NCBI GenBank assembly: GCA_900208305.1
Contig: OAPG01000018.1
Location: forward strand, 124,001 to 188,000
From: Melanopsichium pennsylvanicum
Taxonomy: Eukaryota > Basidiomycota > Ustilaginomycetes > Ustilaginales
Length of the DNA stretch: 64,000 bases
Reading direction: 5' to 3'
The notes under the pieces are model-generated. The model was not told where the DNA came from. It was given only the letters and a program-made list of their open reading frames with translations, and made no database searches. The position numbers were made by a program, and so were the translations under genes. Shown here in pieces: positions 30,374 through 40,220 of this stretch. The stretch's first letter is position 1. Every line of letters begins with the position of its first letter.

Positions 30374-30828
30374 CATACTCTTCACACGTCGCACATCGCA
30401 ATACCATTTATTGCGATCCATATAGTCTGTGTCCCCGTCGGTGAACGGAGAACAACGTATAGACGTCGTCGACACCTCAATCGACGCTGTAGCACCTCAA
30501 CTACAGGCGGAACCTCAACCGCGGGCCTGGCACCACAACCAGTCCCTCATATCTCCACCGGCAACGACGGCTGAGGTCTAACCCAGCCACCAGCAGTATC
30601 CCGTCGACGTCGTGACACTTGCGTCGACCGAGTACCCCGTCCGAGCTTGCCGCGTTACCTCTGTACGGAGTGTCACCAGCGGTCAGCCAATATCCGTCGA
30701 GAGATCGCCACTCGCGGGATTCTCTTCGATATCCGTTGAGGCCAAGCTTAGCCGCCGGAACTCACTGAAATCCGGCAAGTCAAGATTTCTCATGGGAAGT
30801 TGGATCTCTGGCATGCGACCGCTGACAA
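30374..30828 (+). repeat. Family-2 LTR, right part, with the CATAC duplication
   Basis: Starts with the second CATAC (30374-30378), then completes the family-2 LTR to ...CGACCGCTGACA at 30828. The 3' flank ATGGT does not repeat the left flank GTTAG (10740-10744), so this LTR no longer has its own matching target duplication. Confidence 0.9.
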
Positions 30829-31601
30829 TGGTGTTGGTGGTGAAGCAGAAGCTGAGCAGACAGGTTGAGCAAACAAAGAATCCGAGTCTGAGTAGATGGG
30901 TTAAGTAGATCCCTGACACAAATCCTGGACACAAAAAGCATACTGCACCAATGCATTGTTCAATAAACTGCCAATGTATTGTTCAATAATTGAGCAGGTA
31001 AAATGAGGTTGTGTAACTGATTACAGATTCCATATAACACCCATTCAATTCAGATAGTGCCTATGCTGCCCAAAATTGGATCTCCCATTCTAAATAAGTT
31101 CCAGCTTTTCTCTTGCTTGTGACCATTGTCAATCACAGACTATGCTCACTGTGAACAGCAGGCAATCTGTCAGATCACCAATATTGCTCCAATAAGCATG
31201 ATTGCAGAGGCTGTATAGCATTTCTCAGAAGCTTGTTGCCAGGAAGTTGACATTTTGAAATGCAATGCAACACAATATGGCAGCAATACAATGAACAATT
31301 AATTGAATGTTTGGAGGACAAAAGGTGCAGAGCTGTTGTCAACCAGTGGGGTTAGAAGCTCTAGCTAGCAACAAGAGAGCAGCGTTGCGGCAGCCCACCG
31401 ACCAATATTTTCCATAAGGAAATCGCCGATTTTGACCAGTAGAGGCAATGTCGGAACTCGGCTAAATATTTCTCTCTTTGTAGGGCAACATTGCCGACGC
31501 GTTTCTGACAGGGTCCATGGAACAAGCATTCGCTCGTATCATCCACAACACTTCACCCCAACATCAATATCGCCTCTTGTCCATCAAAAATTAGCAGCAC
31601 G
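30829..31601. other. Intergenic, no gene seen; CLP1 promoter
   Basis: AT-rich unique sequence with repeated CAATGTATTGTTCAATAA-like words near 30950-30995. No ORF of note. The last part should hold the CLP1 promoter and 5' UTR. Confidence 0.5.
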
Positions 31602-33476
31602 ATGGATGGTCAAGCAGAAGGCTCTCAGAAGTACAGGCGAATCTTCCTTCCACCTCGTTCCGAATATCGCTTTGAACTAGAGCCCCATGAGCGTCTCTCT
31701 ATTCGACTTGTCCAATCTCGAACGCAGGCCGGCGAAGAGCCCGATGCAGAAATTTTTGGTGCCGAACTCGTCGGTGGTGCACAAGAGCGATGGTATCCGT
31801 TTGGAGACGAAGCAAAAGCAGCGGTATCCTCATGGCGCGGCGCTGAGATCGAGATCGCCGGTTCTGCTTCCACCGAATACCTCGCAGATGAGCCATCGCC
31901 TGTCTACACTGCGTACAGCAATCTTCACCTATACCTCGAACGCAAGCGAATCGAAGCACGTCAAGCACTGCGAGCTGATGCAAAATTGCTCTCGACACTG
32001 GCCAGTAATGTGATGGACTCGAGCTACATTGCACCCCGAACGACGGATCAAAGCACAGAGACGGAGTTCGATCCGAGTGGAACAGCAGCAACCACAGTCT
32101 ACAGGCCAGAAGGGCAAGGACCTCGCGTCATGGTCCTCGGACCTGAATCAGCCGGCAAATCAAGCTTGATCAAATTCCTCGCCAATTATGCACTTCGATC
32201 CCCAGCTGTAGCCAATCTGGGAAAGGGCGAAGCTGGCAAAGTCGCCGAGTCACTACGTACAGGTGGAGACGGCATTATCTTTCCCAATATGGAAGCCAAC
32301 CTTTCAGAGGAAGCCAAGAAAGCGAAACGTGAGGAAGAGAAACGGTCCGACATCACAGGCTGGTGGCCTGTTGTGGTCAACCTCGACCCAAGTGATGGCG
32401 CCCCTCCTTTGCCCTGCTGTCTCTCGGCTCTTCCGCTATCGCCGCTTCCACTCGCGTCGCTGCCTTCGCCAGGTCCAGCTTTCCCATTCGGTACAAACAC
32501 AGGCACTACGGGAGCCATTCCTCCCGGAACATCCACTGCACACGGTGTCGCCCCCCTATCTTTGTGGCTCGGAAAGGAGAACGTCAGGGAGAACGAGCGA
32601 CACTTTCGCCGAGTAGTCGATTGGCTAGCTGAAGGCGTAGAACGAAGACTTGCACGAGACTTCCGCAGTCGCATGTCTGGTTTGCTCGTAGATACTCCCG
32701 GTGTGATCACTTCAGACGCCAGGACCAAATATGCCTTCATCCAGCACTGCGTCAAGGCTTTCAAAATTGACACAATCGTCGTTCTGGGTCATGAGAAGCT
32801 GAATTTGGAGATGACCAAGATCTTTGGCAACCCAACCGCCGAGCTATTGGATGTCCCAGGAAGTCAGGGACAAAGGCTGCCCCGGATCAACGTCATCAAG
32901 CTTCCGAAAAGCGGAGGTGTGGTGGAGCTCGACGAGACGTACAGGTCCCGGTTGAAAGCTTTGCAGGTCAAGACGTACTTCTATGGTGGATCAAACCCAA
33001 GCACAGGCGAAGGCGGTGTTCCCAAGCAAGTCCTGCCAGGCCACAGCGATCCTCTGGGTGGAGTCCCTTCCCTGAGCCCATACAGCACAACCATCCCTTT
33101 TGACCTTTTGGAGATCTACAAGGTTGGGCAAGAATCCCTAGCACCCTCATCAGCACTGCCTATCGGAGCCAGTAGAACGGTGACCGAAACACAGCTAGTC
33201 AAATTGGATCCCACCAATTCGGCGGCTGATCAGACGAGTCTTCTCCACAGCGTTCTTGCCTTGGTTCAACCACCTCGAGGGGGAGGCGGCGCAGGCCAGC
33301 CGGATAGCTCAACAAACCCAACAGACGATGAGATCATCGGTGCTCCCATCTTAGGCTTTGTCCATGTGGCGGACATCGACACTGTCAGGAGGAAGATCAC
33401 AGTGCTCAGTCCGAGTACTGGAAGATTGCCGTCCAAGACTGCCATTCTGGGAAGTCTAGATTGGCAAGATGTCTAG
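31602..33476 (+). CDS. CLP1: CLP1, mRNA cleavage and polyadenylation factor subunit (polynucleotide kinase fold)
   Basis: 624 residues, intronless. The N-terminal domain begins 'YRRIFLPPRSEYRFELEPHE'. The central P-loop is GPESAGKS at residues 180-187 within 'VMVLGPESAGKSSLIKFLAN'. A Walker-B-like 'GLLVDTPGV' follows, and the C-terminal domain ends '...ILGSLDWQDV', as in Clp1 proteins. Clp1 binds Pcf11 in cleavage factor IA and works in pre-mRNA 3'-end formation in the nucleus. Compared with yeast Clp1 (about 445 residues) it is longer, with inserts in the GTPase-like domain (a Pro/Gly/Ser-rich stretch around 275-310) and a C-terminal insert. It is a single-copy host gene stranded between two transposon clusters. 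Confidence 0.92.
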   Translation: MDGQAEGSQKYRRIFLPPRSEYRFELEPHERLSIRLVQSRTQAGEEPDAEIFGAELVGGAQERWYPFGDEAKAAVSSWRGAEIEIAGSASTEYLADEPSPVYTAYSNLHLYLERKRIEARQALRADAKLLSTLASNVMDSSYIAPRTTDQSTETEFDPSGTAATTVYRPEGQGPRVMVLGPESAGKSSLIKFLANYALRSPAVANLGKGEAGKVAESLRTGGDGIIFPNMEANLSEEAKKAKREEEKRSDITGWWPVVVNLDPSDGAPPLPCCLSALPLSPLPLASLPSPGPAFPFGTNTGTTGAIPPGTSTAHGVAPLSLWLGKENVRENERHFRRVVDWLAEGVERRLARDFRSRMSGLLVDTPGVITSDARTKYAFIQHCVKAFKIDTIVVLGHEKLNLEMTKIFGNPTAELLDVPGSQGQRLPRINVIKLPKSGGVVELDETYRSRLKALQVKTYFYGGSNPSTGEGGVPKQVLPGHSDPLGGVPSLSPYSTTIPFDLLEIYKVGQESLAPSSALPIGASRTVTETQLVKLDPTNSAADQTSLLHSVLALVQPPRGGGGAGQPDSSTNPTDDEIIGAPILGFVHVADIDTVRRKITVLSPSTGRLPSKTAILGSLDWQDV

Positions 33477-33742
33477 CACCGCATCGACAACCCTTCTTTG
33501 TGTCATGTATGTCAGCTCGCACACCTCGGAATCGCACTTGTACGCCTCTACGGCACTCTCATGTTCCCGACATGTCTGTCTCTGACCACCGTGGCATGAT
33601 GGGCAATCTGCCAATGTGACCATACATCCTAGTAAAACTTGCAAATAATCAATTTATGGTCTTGGCCAATGCTCACAATGCATGGACTTTGAGCTACACG
33701 ATGAGGTCTTTGCGTGTGAAAAGAGGTAGGAAAAGATTGTGA
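33477..33742. other. CLP1 3' flank, no gene seen
   Basis: Unique sequence, probably the CLP1 3' UTR and terminator. It ends at the CTGAG target duplication of Element 2 (33743-33747). Confidence 0.5.
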
Positions 33743-33747
33743 CTGAG

Positions 33748-34756
33748 TGTCAGCGGTCGCGTGCCAGAGATCCGAATTCCCGTGAGAAAGCGCGACTCGC
33801 CGGATTTCAGTGAATTCCGGCGGTTAAGCTTGGCCTCAACGGATATCGAAGAGAATCCTGCGAGTGGCGATCTCTCGACGGATATCGGCTGACCGCTGGT
33901 GACACTCCGTACAGAGGTAACGCGGCAAGCTCGGACGGGGTATTCGGTCGACGCGAGTGTCACGACGTCGACGGGATACTGCTGATGGCTGGGTTAGACC
34001 TCAGCCGTCGTTGTCGGTGGAGTTATGAGGGACTGGTTGTGGTGCCAGGCCCGCGGTTGAGGTTCCGCCTGTAGTGGAGGTGCTACAGCGTCGATTGTGG
34101 TGTCGACGACGTCTATACGTTGTTCTCCGTTCACCGACGGGGACACAGACTATATGGATCGCAATAAATGGTATTGTGATGTGCGACGTGTGAAGAGTAT
34201 GGTAAGTACGACGTACTGATAACTATGTGTGACTGAGATATAAGATAGAGTGGATGAGCTTCCGCTCATCCGATAGCGGGGAACAGAGTATTTATATATA
34301 TGTATCGTGTGCGAGGTCCATCGGTACTGTACGACCTGCGTGCGTCGAGCTTGGACCCCCGCACGATAAGACTGCCCCCTAGTCCTTCGGCAGGGTGCTT
34401 CCGAGCACGCCCGCGTGCTCTCTCTCCGTTGCCCCCTGGGCGTCGGTCGGCCCACGTGTCGCTCCGGCTGGCGTTGGTCGCCGCCGTCGCAGATGCTCCC
34501 CTTGCCATCGATACCTTCGATATCCGGCGAGTCACTGCCACTCGCCGAATTTCCGTGAGATCCGTTGAGACCTGCTCTCTCACCGGATTTTGTCCGATTC
34601 AACTTCTCGGTTCTGCGCTAACCTTAAATCCCATGAGCCCACCAATATCCACCAGATCTCCCTGAGATCCGTCGAGACATGCTCTCCCACCGGATCTCAG
34701 CCGATTCAACATCTCTGGTCTGCGCAGCCTTTTCCTTGGGACCCACTCCCGTGACA
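33748..34756 (-). repeat. 3' LTR of Element 2 (family 2)
   Basis: Plus-strand sequence TGTCAGCGG...CCCGTGACA; in element orientation TGTCACGGG...CGCTGACA. Contains a TATA box and ATCCACTCTA as in copy 10745-11306. Confidence 0.95.
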
Positions 34757-34858
34757 CTACCCCCCCTTCGAGAGCCGAGCTCCGTTGAGGCTTAAATAGG
34801 GTCGGCGGGTGTTTCCCCGACTTATTCTTCCACCAACAGCGTTTCCCAAAATATCACA
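34757..34858 (+). promoter_or_regulatory. Promoter region of the antisense gene in Element 2
   Basis: About 100 bp between the LTR edge and the antisense ATG. It contains CTTAAATAGG (near 34790), a TATA-like box, and a short CA-rich leader before AATATCACAATG. The promoter lies inside the element and next to the polypurine tract, so every insertion carries it. Confidence 0.5.
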
Positions 34859-36016
34859 ATGCCAAGCACTTCAAACACTGCCCCTTCCGCTGCGTCATCG
34901 CGACCAGCGTCGACACAAATGCCTGCCTTTTGGGCAGACGAGCCTGTGCGTCGTAGCGCCAGGCTTCGCGAAAGAGATCCTGCCACTCGGGCAGTGGCAA
35001 CCCCTTTGGCTGTCGGCCTCGAGGCCACAGCTACATCGTCCTCTGCTGCCGGCGAGCAGCCTCTCGAAATTGTTGCGGCCGAGCAGCTCGTCGCGTTGCG
35101 GTCGACGCCGCGACCACTAGAACCGTTGTTCCTGGGGAATGATGCTACAGGGGAGGAGGAGGAGCGGCTGGAGGCAATGGAGGTGGAGGAGTCAGTTGTG
35201 GGGAGGGTTAGCGAGGCCAGGGGGGACCCTGTTGCTCCGCTCGTTGGGCCTCGTGTGCCAAACCACCTCGAGATCGCGCTGTGGGCGGAGTCTTTTATCG
35301 CTCCGGTGTTGCTGGTATTTGTGGCGTGCGGGGCCTGGCCCCCTACTTGGGAGGTATCGGAGGGTTCCGTGACGGCCGGTTGGCTGCATCGTCTGGTCCT
35401 CCTTCGACTGACCGAGGGCTGCATGCCTTGGCCGAGCTGGCAATGCGCCCGATGCGCGAAGCTTGGTATACCGTAAGTACTACTGCTCCCTTCTCCGTTC
35501 GATACTCGTGTCCGTTCGATACGCATTGCTGACCGCGGTTCTCCCCTTTTTTGTCCCAGTTGTTTTGCGTCGGCTTTCGCTGACGTACTTTCTGCCGGTG
35601 GCAAGGGCAGGACTCCGCGCGCTTGTGTGCACTGCCACCTTGGCGGCCACAAGAAATGCGTGCGTACTGTGAGGGCGTTGCCAACGACGGTATACGCTGG
35701 CGACGCTCCCCCTCGCCATCTGCATCGAGGCGAGCGTGGCGTCGAGCGAGCTCACGTCACTGGAGCGGGAGGTCGAGGATTGGGGGAGGTACGTGGGATC
35801 GACCGTGACTCGGATGGTGTGGCGGACCCCCACTGGGCGCATGCAATGCGCATCATTTGGTCTGCCTCGCCTCGTAGTCGGCGAGTCCCGGTGCTGACGA
35901 TGATCGAGGAGTACTTCGATCGTCAGCGGCGAGTGCGGTCTATGCGCTCGCCATTCGAGGCTCTCGAGCCTTCTTCGGTGCCTGGGCCTTCATCAGCCCC
36001 CAAGTCGGCGGAGTAG
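34859..36016 (+). CDS. Antisense spliced gene in Element 2 with a Zn2Cys6-like cluster
   Basis: Transcribed opposite to gag and pol. Exon 1 is 34859-35472. The first intron is 35473-35559 (GTAAGT...CCCAG) and keeps the frame. Two further introns are likely, 35669-35729 and 35789-35877, because coding character shifts frame there and both lengths restore it. This gives four exons and 306 residues; without them one exon 2 gives 356. Residues 196-238 hold C196-X2-C199-X6-C206-X20-C227-X2-C230-X7-C238, the same spacing as in Element 3 except for a longer middle loop. The N-terminus is Ser/Ala/Thr-rich with 'RRSARLRERDPATRAV'; the middle is acidic; the tail has 'VLTMIEEYFDRQRR'. Function unknown; a nucleic-acid-binding regulator is inferred. 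Confidence 0.62.
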
Positions 36017-36455
36017 TCTGTGCCCGCTGGCTGTGTCAACTTGTTGCAATGGCAGTGCTTCGTTACCCATTGAACCTAGTGTGAGCCTGATTGTGTGACT
36101 TCCGGTGTGCAACAGGTGCGACGACTCTGAGAAATATACTTGTCAACTCGCGTCGCCCATTAAGGCCTGAGATCCTTTGGATCATGCATTCCTCGGCAAA
36201 TTTCGTGACTTTTAGGTTCTCGTTACCCCGCAATTTTTTTTTTATATTTTTTCTCTGAGATCCGTTGAATTCTGCAGTACTTGGCGGATTTCGTGGAAAT
36301 TCCCTGAGTTGGGGTCATTGTCCGGATCTCGATTCCTGCAACCTTCTACCTTCGCCGCTCGACATCGTCCTTGTCGAGCTTCGTCCTTGTCGAGCTTCTC
36401 ACCATCTTACTCTCCTGTGATGGCATGCATCGCGGCTCGCAAGCTCCTCTTCGGC
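36017..36455. other. 3' region of Element 2 between the antisense gene and the pol stop
   Basis: Contains a hairpin-module cluster near 36250-36345 (GGATTTCGTGGAAATTCC-like) and a poly-T run (36234-36250). No further gene. The antisense gene and pol are convergent here. Confidence 0.6.
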
Positions 36456-39400
36456 TTAGTGTCTCCGTCCCCCCGCCAATTCCTCATACTCCCGGATGAG
36501 GTCTGGGCAGTTGAGACAGTCTGTCGGTTCCCACAAGGCTGCCTCCTCGGGGTAGCCCCTCCATTGGACTTTGTACTGCACTTGCCTACCTTGTGTTCGC
36601 TTTCCCACAATAGCCTCTACCTCGAATTCTAGAGTGTCGTCCGGTAGGGGCGGCGTGATTTTGAGTGTGGAGCGCTGTGGGAGTGAGCTCGCCCTTTGAG
36701 GCTCGAGCATCGAGACATGGAAAACGTCGTGTACGCGCAAACTTGCTGGGAGTTGGAGCCGGTATGCTCTTCTGCCGATTCGTTTGAGGATGGGGAACGG
36801 GCCTGCTAACCTTGTGTCGAGTTTGGGACTGGGTCGAGCTGTCTTCCAGTTCTTTCGGTTGACGTAGACCATGTCTCCAACTTTGAACTCGATGTCCTTT
36901 CGTTTGCGGTTATATTGCTCAACGGTTTGGCTTTGAGCGTACCTGATTTGCTCCTGTAGATACTCCGTAAATTCTTTTCTTCGGGTGGCAAACTCTTTTC
37001 TCTTGGGGTCGAGCACACCGACTTGTTCTGGGAGATCGGGGTGTGACTTTGGATTCCACCCGTAGCAAGCAAAGAAAGGCGAGACTCCTATGCTGCTGTG
37101 GACCGTGTTGTTGTAAACGAACTCGGCCATCGGCAGCCAGGTTACCCAGTTGTCCTGCTCGTAGTTGCAGTACATACGGAGGTACTGCTCAACAACTTGA
37201 TTGACTCGCTCCGTTTGCCCGTCCGTCTGTGGGTGGTAGGCTGTGCTGAGCGAGTGGTGGATGACCAGCTTGTCGGTGAACTCTTTCCATGCCGCCGAGA
37301 CGAATTGTCGGCCGCGGTCTGAGACAATGTGCTCCGGTACCCCGAAACGGGACATAACTTGGTCTTTGAGCATCTTTTCCGTCTGCTCCGACATTATTGT
37401 CTTGTACGTCGGGGTTAAGATGGCATATTTGGTCAACCGGTCGACCACTACGAAGATCGAGTCATACCCCTCCGATTTAGGTAACCCTTCAATGAAATCC
37501 ATCGAGATGGAATTCCAGGGTCTTGACGGCGTCGACAGCGGCTGCAAAAGGCCATATGGTCGGTGTCGCGGTGCTTTATATCGAGCGCACACTGGGCAGC
37601 TTGCTACATAGTCAGCAACCCATGCCGCCATATTCGGCCACCAATAATGCCGCCTTGTGAGCTCGAGGGTGGCGTCTCGACCTGCATGGCCAGCGGTAGC
37701 GCCGTCGTGGCATTGGGACATTACCATGTATCTCAGGTGCTCCACCGAGAGCGAGCGATCCTTTGCTTCGGCAGCACTCCGAGTGTTGCGTTGACCTTTC
37801 TTACCTGGTAATGTGACTCGCGGCACCACTAGCCAACCGTCGCGATACCACAGGCCATGTCTAACTTCGAAAGGTTGCTTCTGATGAAGCTCTGCGAGCT
37901 CGGCATCGAGCGGCTGGAAAGTCTTTACGAGTTGGACCAGCCCTCCCTCCGCAATATCGGACATCGTTGGCTTTAGCATATTTATTTGAGATTCGGCGAG
38001 TAGCTCTTTCTTGGCGAATTTCAGTGAAATCCGCCGAGTTGAGTCCACTCGGCGGTTTTCGAAATCCTCGGCAAATACTCGTGCCGGTAACAGCTGTCGG
38101 ACGTTGTGTAGGTCTTCTTCTGCGGTCGGCTGCATATCACTTCGTCGTGTCAATGCATCTGGCTCTCCCGCTTTATCTCCCGGTCTGTATTGGAGTACGA
38201 AGTTGAAGTCAGCGAGTAACACCGACCATCGAGCCTGCCGACCTGTGATCTTCCGCTGAGATTTGAAGTATTTGAGCGCCTCGTGATCAGTGAGAATAAT
38301 GAGCTGACTAGGTAGTCCTGCAAGCATGTGCCGCCAGTGGTTGAGACAGACAACAACAGCGAGGAGTTCCTTGTCATGGATCTCGTAGTTCTTCTCCGCC
38401 GATGCCATCTTGCGCGAGTAGAATGCTATTGGGTGCCATCGTCCGTCGTGCTCTTGTTTAAGTACTCCAGCGAGAGCGAAGTCGCTTGCGTCCGTTTCCA
38501 ACCGGGTAGGACGATGGTAATCAAAGTGTTTGAGAACCCCAGCGGTGGTGAACATTTCCACCAGCTTGTGGAAAGCAGCGCGAGCGTCGTCAGGGAGGTC
38601 GAACTTTTTGAATCGCTCTGTGGGCTTAACGAGGGAAGTGAGCGGTCTCGCTATACGTGCAAAGTGAGAGATGAATCTGCGATAGAAGTTGGCGAACCCG
38701 AGGAAGCGTTGGATGTCGTGTATAGACTCCGGCATCGGCCATTCCTTGATAGTCCTGATCTTGTCGGGGTCCATCTCGATACCTGACGGCTTGATAATGT
38801 AGCCGAGGAACTCAACAGTATCGGTATGGAACACGCACTTCGAGAGTTTGGCAAATAACCGCCATACCTTGAGCCTACTGAGCACCGTCCTGACGTGCTC
38901 GATGTGTTCCTTCTCATTGTCGCTGAAGATCAGGAAGTCGTCCAGGTATACTACCACGTATACGCCAATGATGTCGCGGTAGATGGTGTTGATGAGCGAT
39001 TGGAAGTGCGCGGGCGCATTTGCCAATCCGAATGGCATGACCAGATACTCATACAGTCCGAGTTGAGTTCCAAACGCGGTTTTCCATTCGTCCCCGTTGG
39101 CGATCCTAACCAAGTTGTAAGCTGCCTTTAGGTCCAGCTTGGTATAGATCTTCGCTTTTCGTAGGAGGAACAGCTGCTCCTCGATTAAGGGCAGTGGCGC
39201 TCGGTTCTTAACCGTGACCTCGTTGAGACCGCGGTAGTCTACGCAGAGTCGCAGGCCGCCGTCCTTCTTAGGCACGAAAAGGACGGGTGATCGCGCCGGG
39301 CTCTTTGAGGGCCAAATGAATCCTTTCTCGAGGTTCTCTTCGAGGTACTTCCTCAGCTCGGCCATCTCCTTAGGGCCCTTGAGATATAGCGGACCTTGAG

Positions 39401-40220
39401 GTGGCGTCGAACTGGGTAGTAGCTCGATGTGCAAGTCGTGCTTTGTGTGAGGGGGAAGCTTGTCCGCTTCGACCTTGTCGAATACATCCTTGAGGGGGTA
39501 GTACGGGGCTGGGATGTCGACAGCAGTGGGAGGCTCTTCTAGTGTTGTTTCCATCTCTATGCCTTTGTCGCCTCCCGTGGGGACAAAGCCAAACGACGGG
39601 AGCGACGTCGGAGGAGCGCTGATTAGCATGACCCCTATGGGGCCATCCCATAGTGCCGCCTGAACAAGCTCGTTGGCGTCGACGAACTCGTAGCCATGTA
39701 CTACTAAGTTTGCTCGAGATTCGGCAGATCGGCCGGTCTCGGCGGATTTCGGTGAAATCCCTTGAACGACCGCGTCTGACCGGATCTTGTTGGGTTTTCC
39801 GAAATCGAGCTGTCCAGTATTCCAATGGACCCTTGGCTGTAGGCGTCGTAGTTCATCGTACCCCAGGATGAAATTGTAGTCGCTAGCGTCAGCGACGGCA
39901 ACCTTGAGCATCCCTAGGTGTTGTCCTCCTATGACTACGTCGACGTCAGCAGCGCTCGTGATCGTGAGGGAATGTCCGGTCACTCCGTGTACGGTTCTGT
40001 TTTTTATGGGTTTTGTGGTTATCAAGTACTTGCAAACAAACGGAGCTGAAACTATAGACAATGCAGCGCCGGTGTCGGCGAGGATGCTAGCAGGATGGTG
40101 GTTGACCGTACCTGTTAGCTCGAGTACTGAGGCACCGGAAGCTGCAGAGAAACATAATGAACAATCTTGACATATACAAGGTGATGGCAAAGGCAGTCTT
40201 AGAGCGATGCATGCCATCAT
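36456..40220 (-). CDS. pol: Pol of Element 2 (protease, RT, RNase H, integrase, chromodomain)
   Basis: An intact 1,254-residue polyprotein. Protease D49-T50-G51. RT with 'VLFVPKKDGGLRLCVDYR' and YLDD in 'VVYLDDFLIFSDN'. RNase H 'TDASDFALAGVL'. Integrase HHCC finger ('GHAGRDATLELTRRHYWW', 'CPVCARYK') and core ('SDRGRQFVSAAWKEF', 'YHPQTDGQTERVNQ'). C-terminal chromodomain 'EAIVGKRTQGRQVQYKVQWR'. The start ATG overlaps the gag stop in ATGATGG, so expression probably relies on termination-reinitiation. The protease-RT and RNase H-integrase linkers each hold a hairpin module at the same places as Element 1. All catalytic residues I can check are present. Confidence 0.95.
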   Translation of the reverse strand: MMACIALRLPLPSPCICQDCSLCFSAASGASVLELTGTVNHHPASILADTGAALSIVSAPFVCKYLITTKPIKNRTVHGVTGHSLTITSAADVDVVIGGQHLGMLKVAVADASDYNFILGYDELRRLQPRVHWNTGQLDFGKPNKIRSDAVVQGISPKSAETGRSAESRANLVVHGYEFVDANELVQAALWDGPIGVMLISAPPTSLPSFGFVPTGGDKGIEMETTLEEPPTAVDIPAPYYPLKDVFDKVEADKLPPHTKHDLHIELLPSSTPPQGPLYLKGPKEMAELRKYLEENLEKGFIWPSKSPARSPVLFVPKKDGGLRLCVDYRGLNEVTVKNRAPLPLIEEQLFLLRKAKIYTKLDLKAAYNLVRIANGDEWKTAFGTQLGLYEYLVMPFGLANAPAHFQSLINTIYRDIIGVYVVVYLDDFLIFSDNEKEHIEHVRTVLSRLKVWRLFAKLSKCVFHTDTVEFLGYIIKPSGIEMDPDKIRTIKEWPMPESIHDIQRFLGFANFYRRFISHFARIARPLTSLVKPTERFKKFDLPDDARAAFHKLVEMFTTAGVLKHFDYHRPTRLETDASDFALAGVLKQEHDGRWHPIAFYSRKMASAEKNYEIHDKELLAVVVCLNHWRHMLAGLPSQLIILTDHEALKYFKSQRKITGRQARWSVLLADFNFVLQYRPGDKAGEPDALTRRSDMQPTAEEDLHNVRQLLPARVFAEDFENRRVDSTRRISLKFAKKELLAESQINMLKPTMSDIAEGGLVQLVKTFQPLDAELAELHQKQPFEVRHGLWYRDGWLVVPRVTLPGKKGQRNTRSAAEAKDRSLSVEHLRYMVMSQCHDGATAGHAGRDATLELTRRHYWWPNMAAWVADYVASCPVCARYKAPRHRPYGLLQPLSTPSRPWNSISMDFIEGLPKSEGYDSIFVVVDRLTKYAILTPTYKTIMSEQTEKMLKDQVMSRFGVPEHIVSDRGRQFVSAAWKEFTDKLVIHHSLSTAYHPQTDGQTERVNQVVEQYLRMYCNYEQDNWVTWLPMAEFVYNNTVHSSIGVSPFFACYGWNPKSHPDLPEQVGVLDPKRKEFATRRKEFTEYLQEQIRYAQSQTVEQYNRKRKDIEFKVGDMVYVNRKNWKTARPSPKLDTRLAGPFPILKRIGRRAYRLQLPASLRVHDVFHVSMLEPQRASSLPQRSTLKITPPLPDDTLEFEVEAIVGKRTQGRQVQYKVQWRGYPEEAALWEPTDCLNCPDLIREYEELAGGRRH

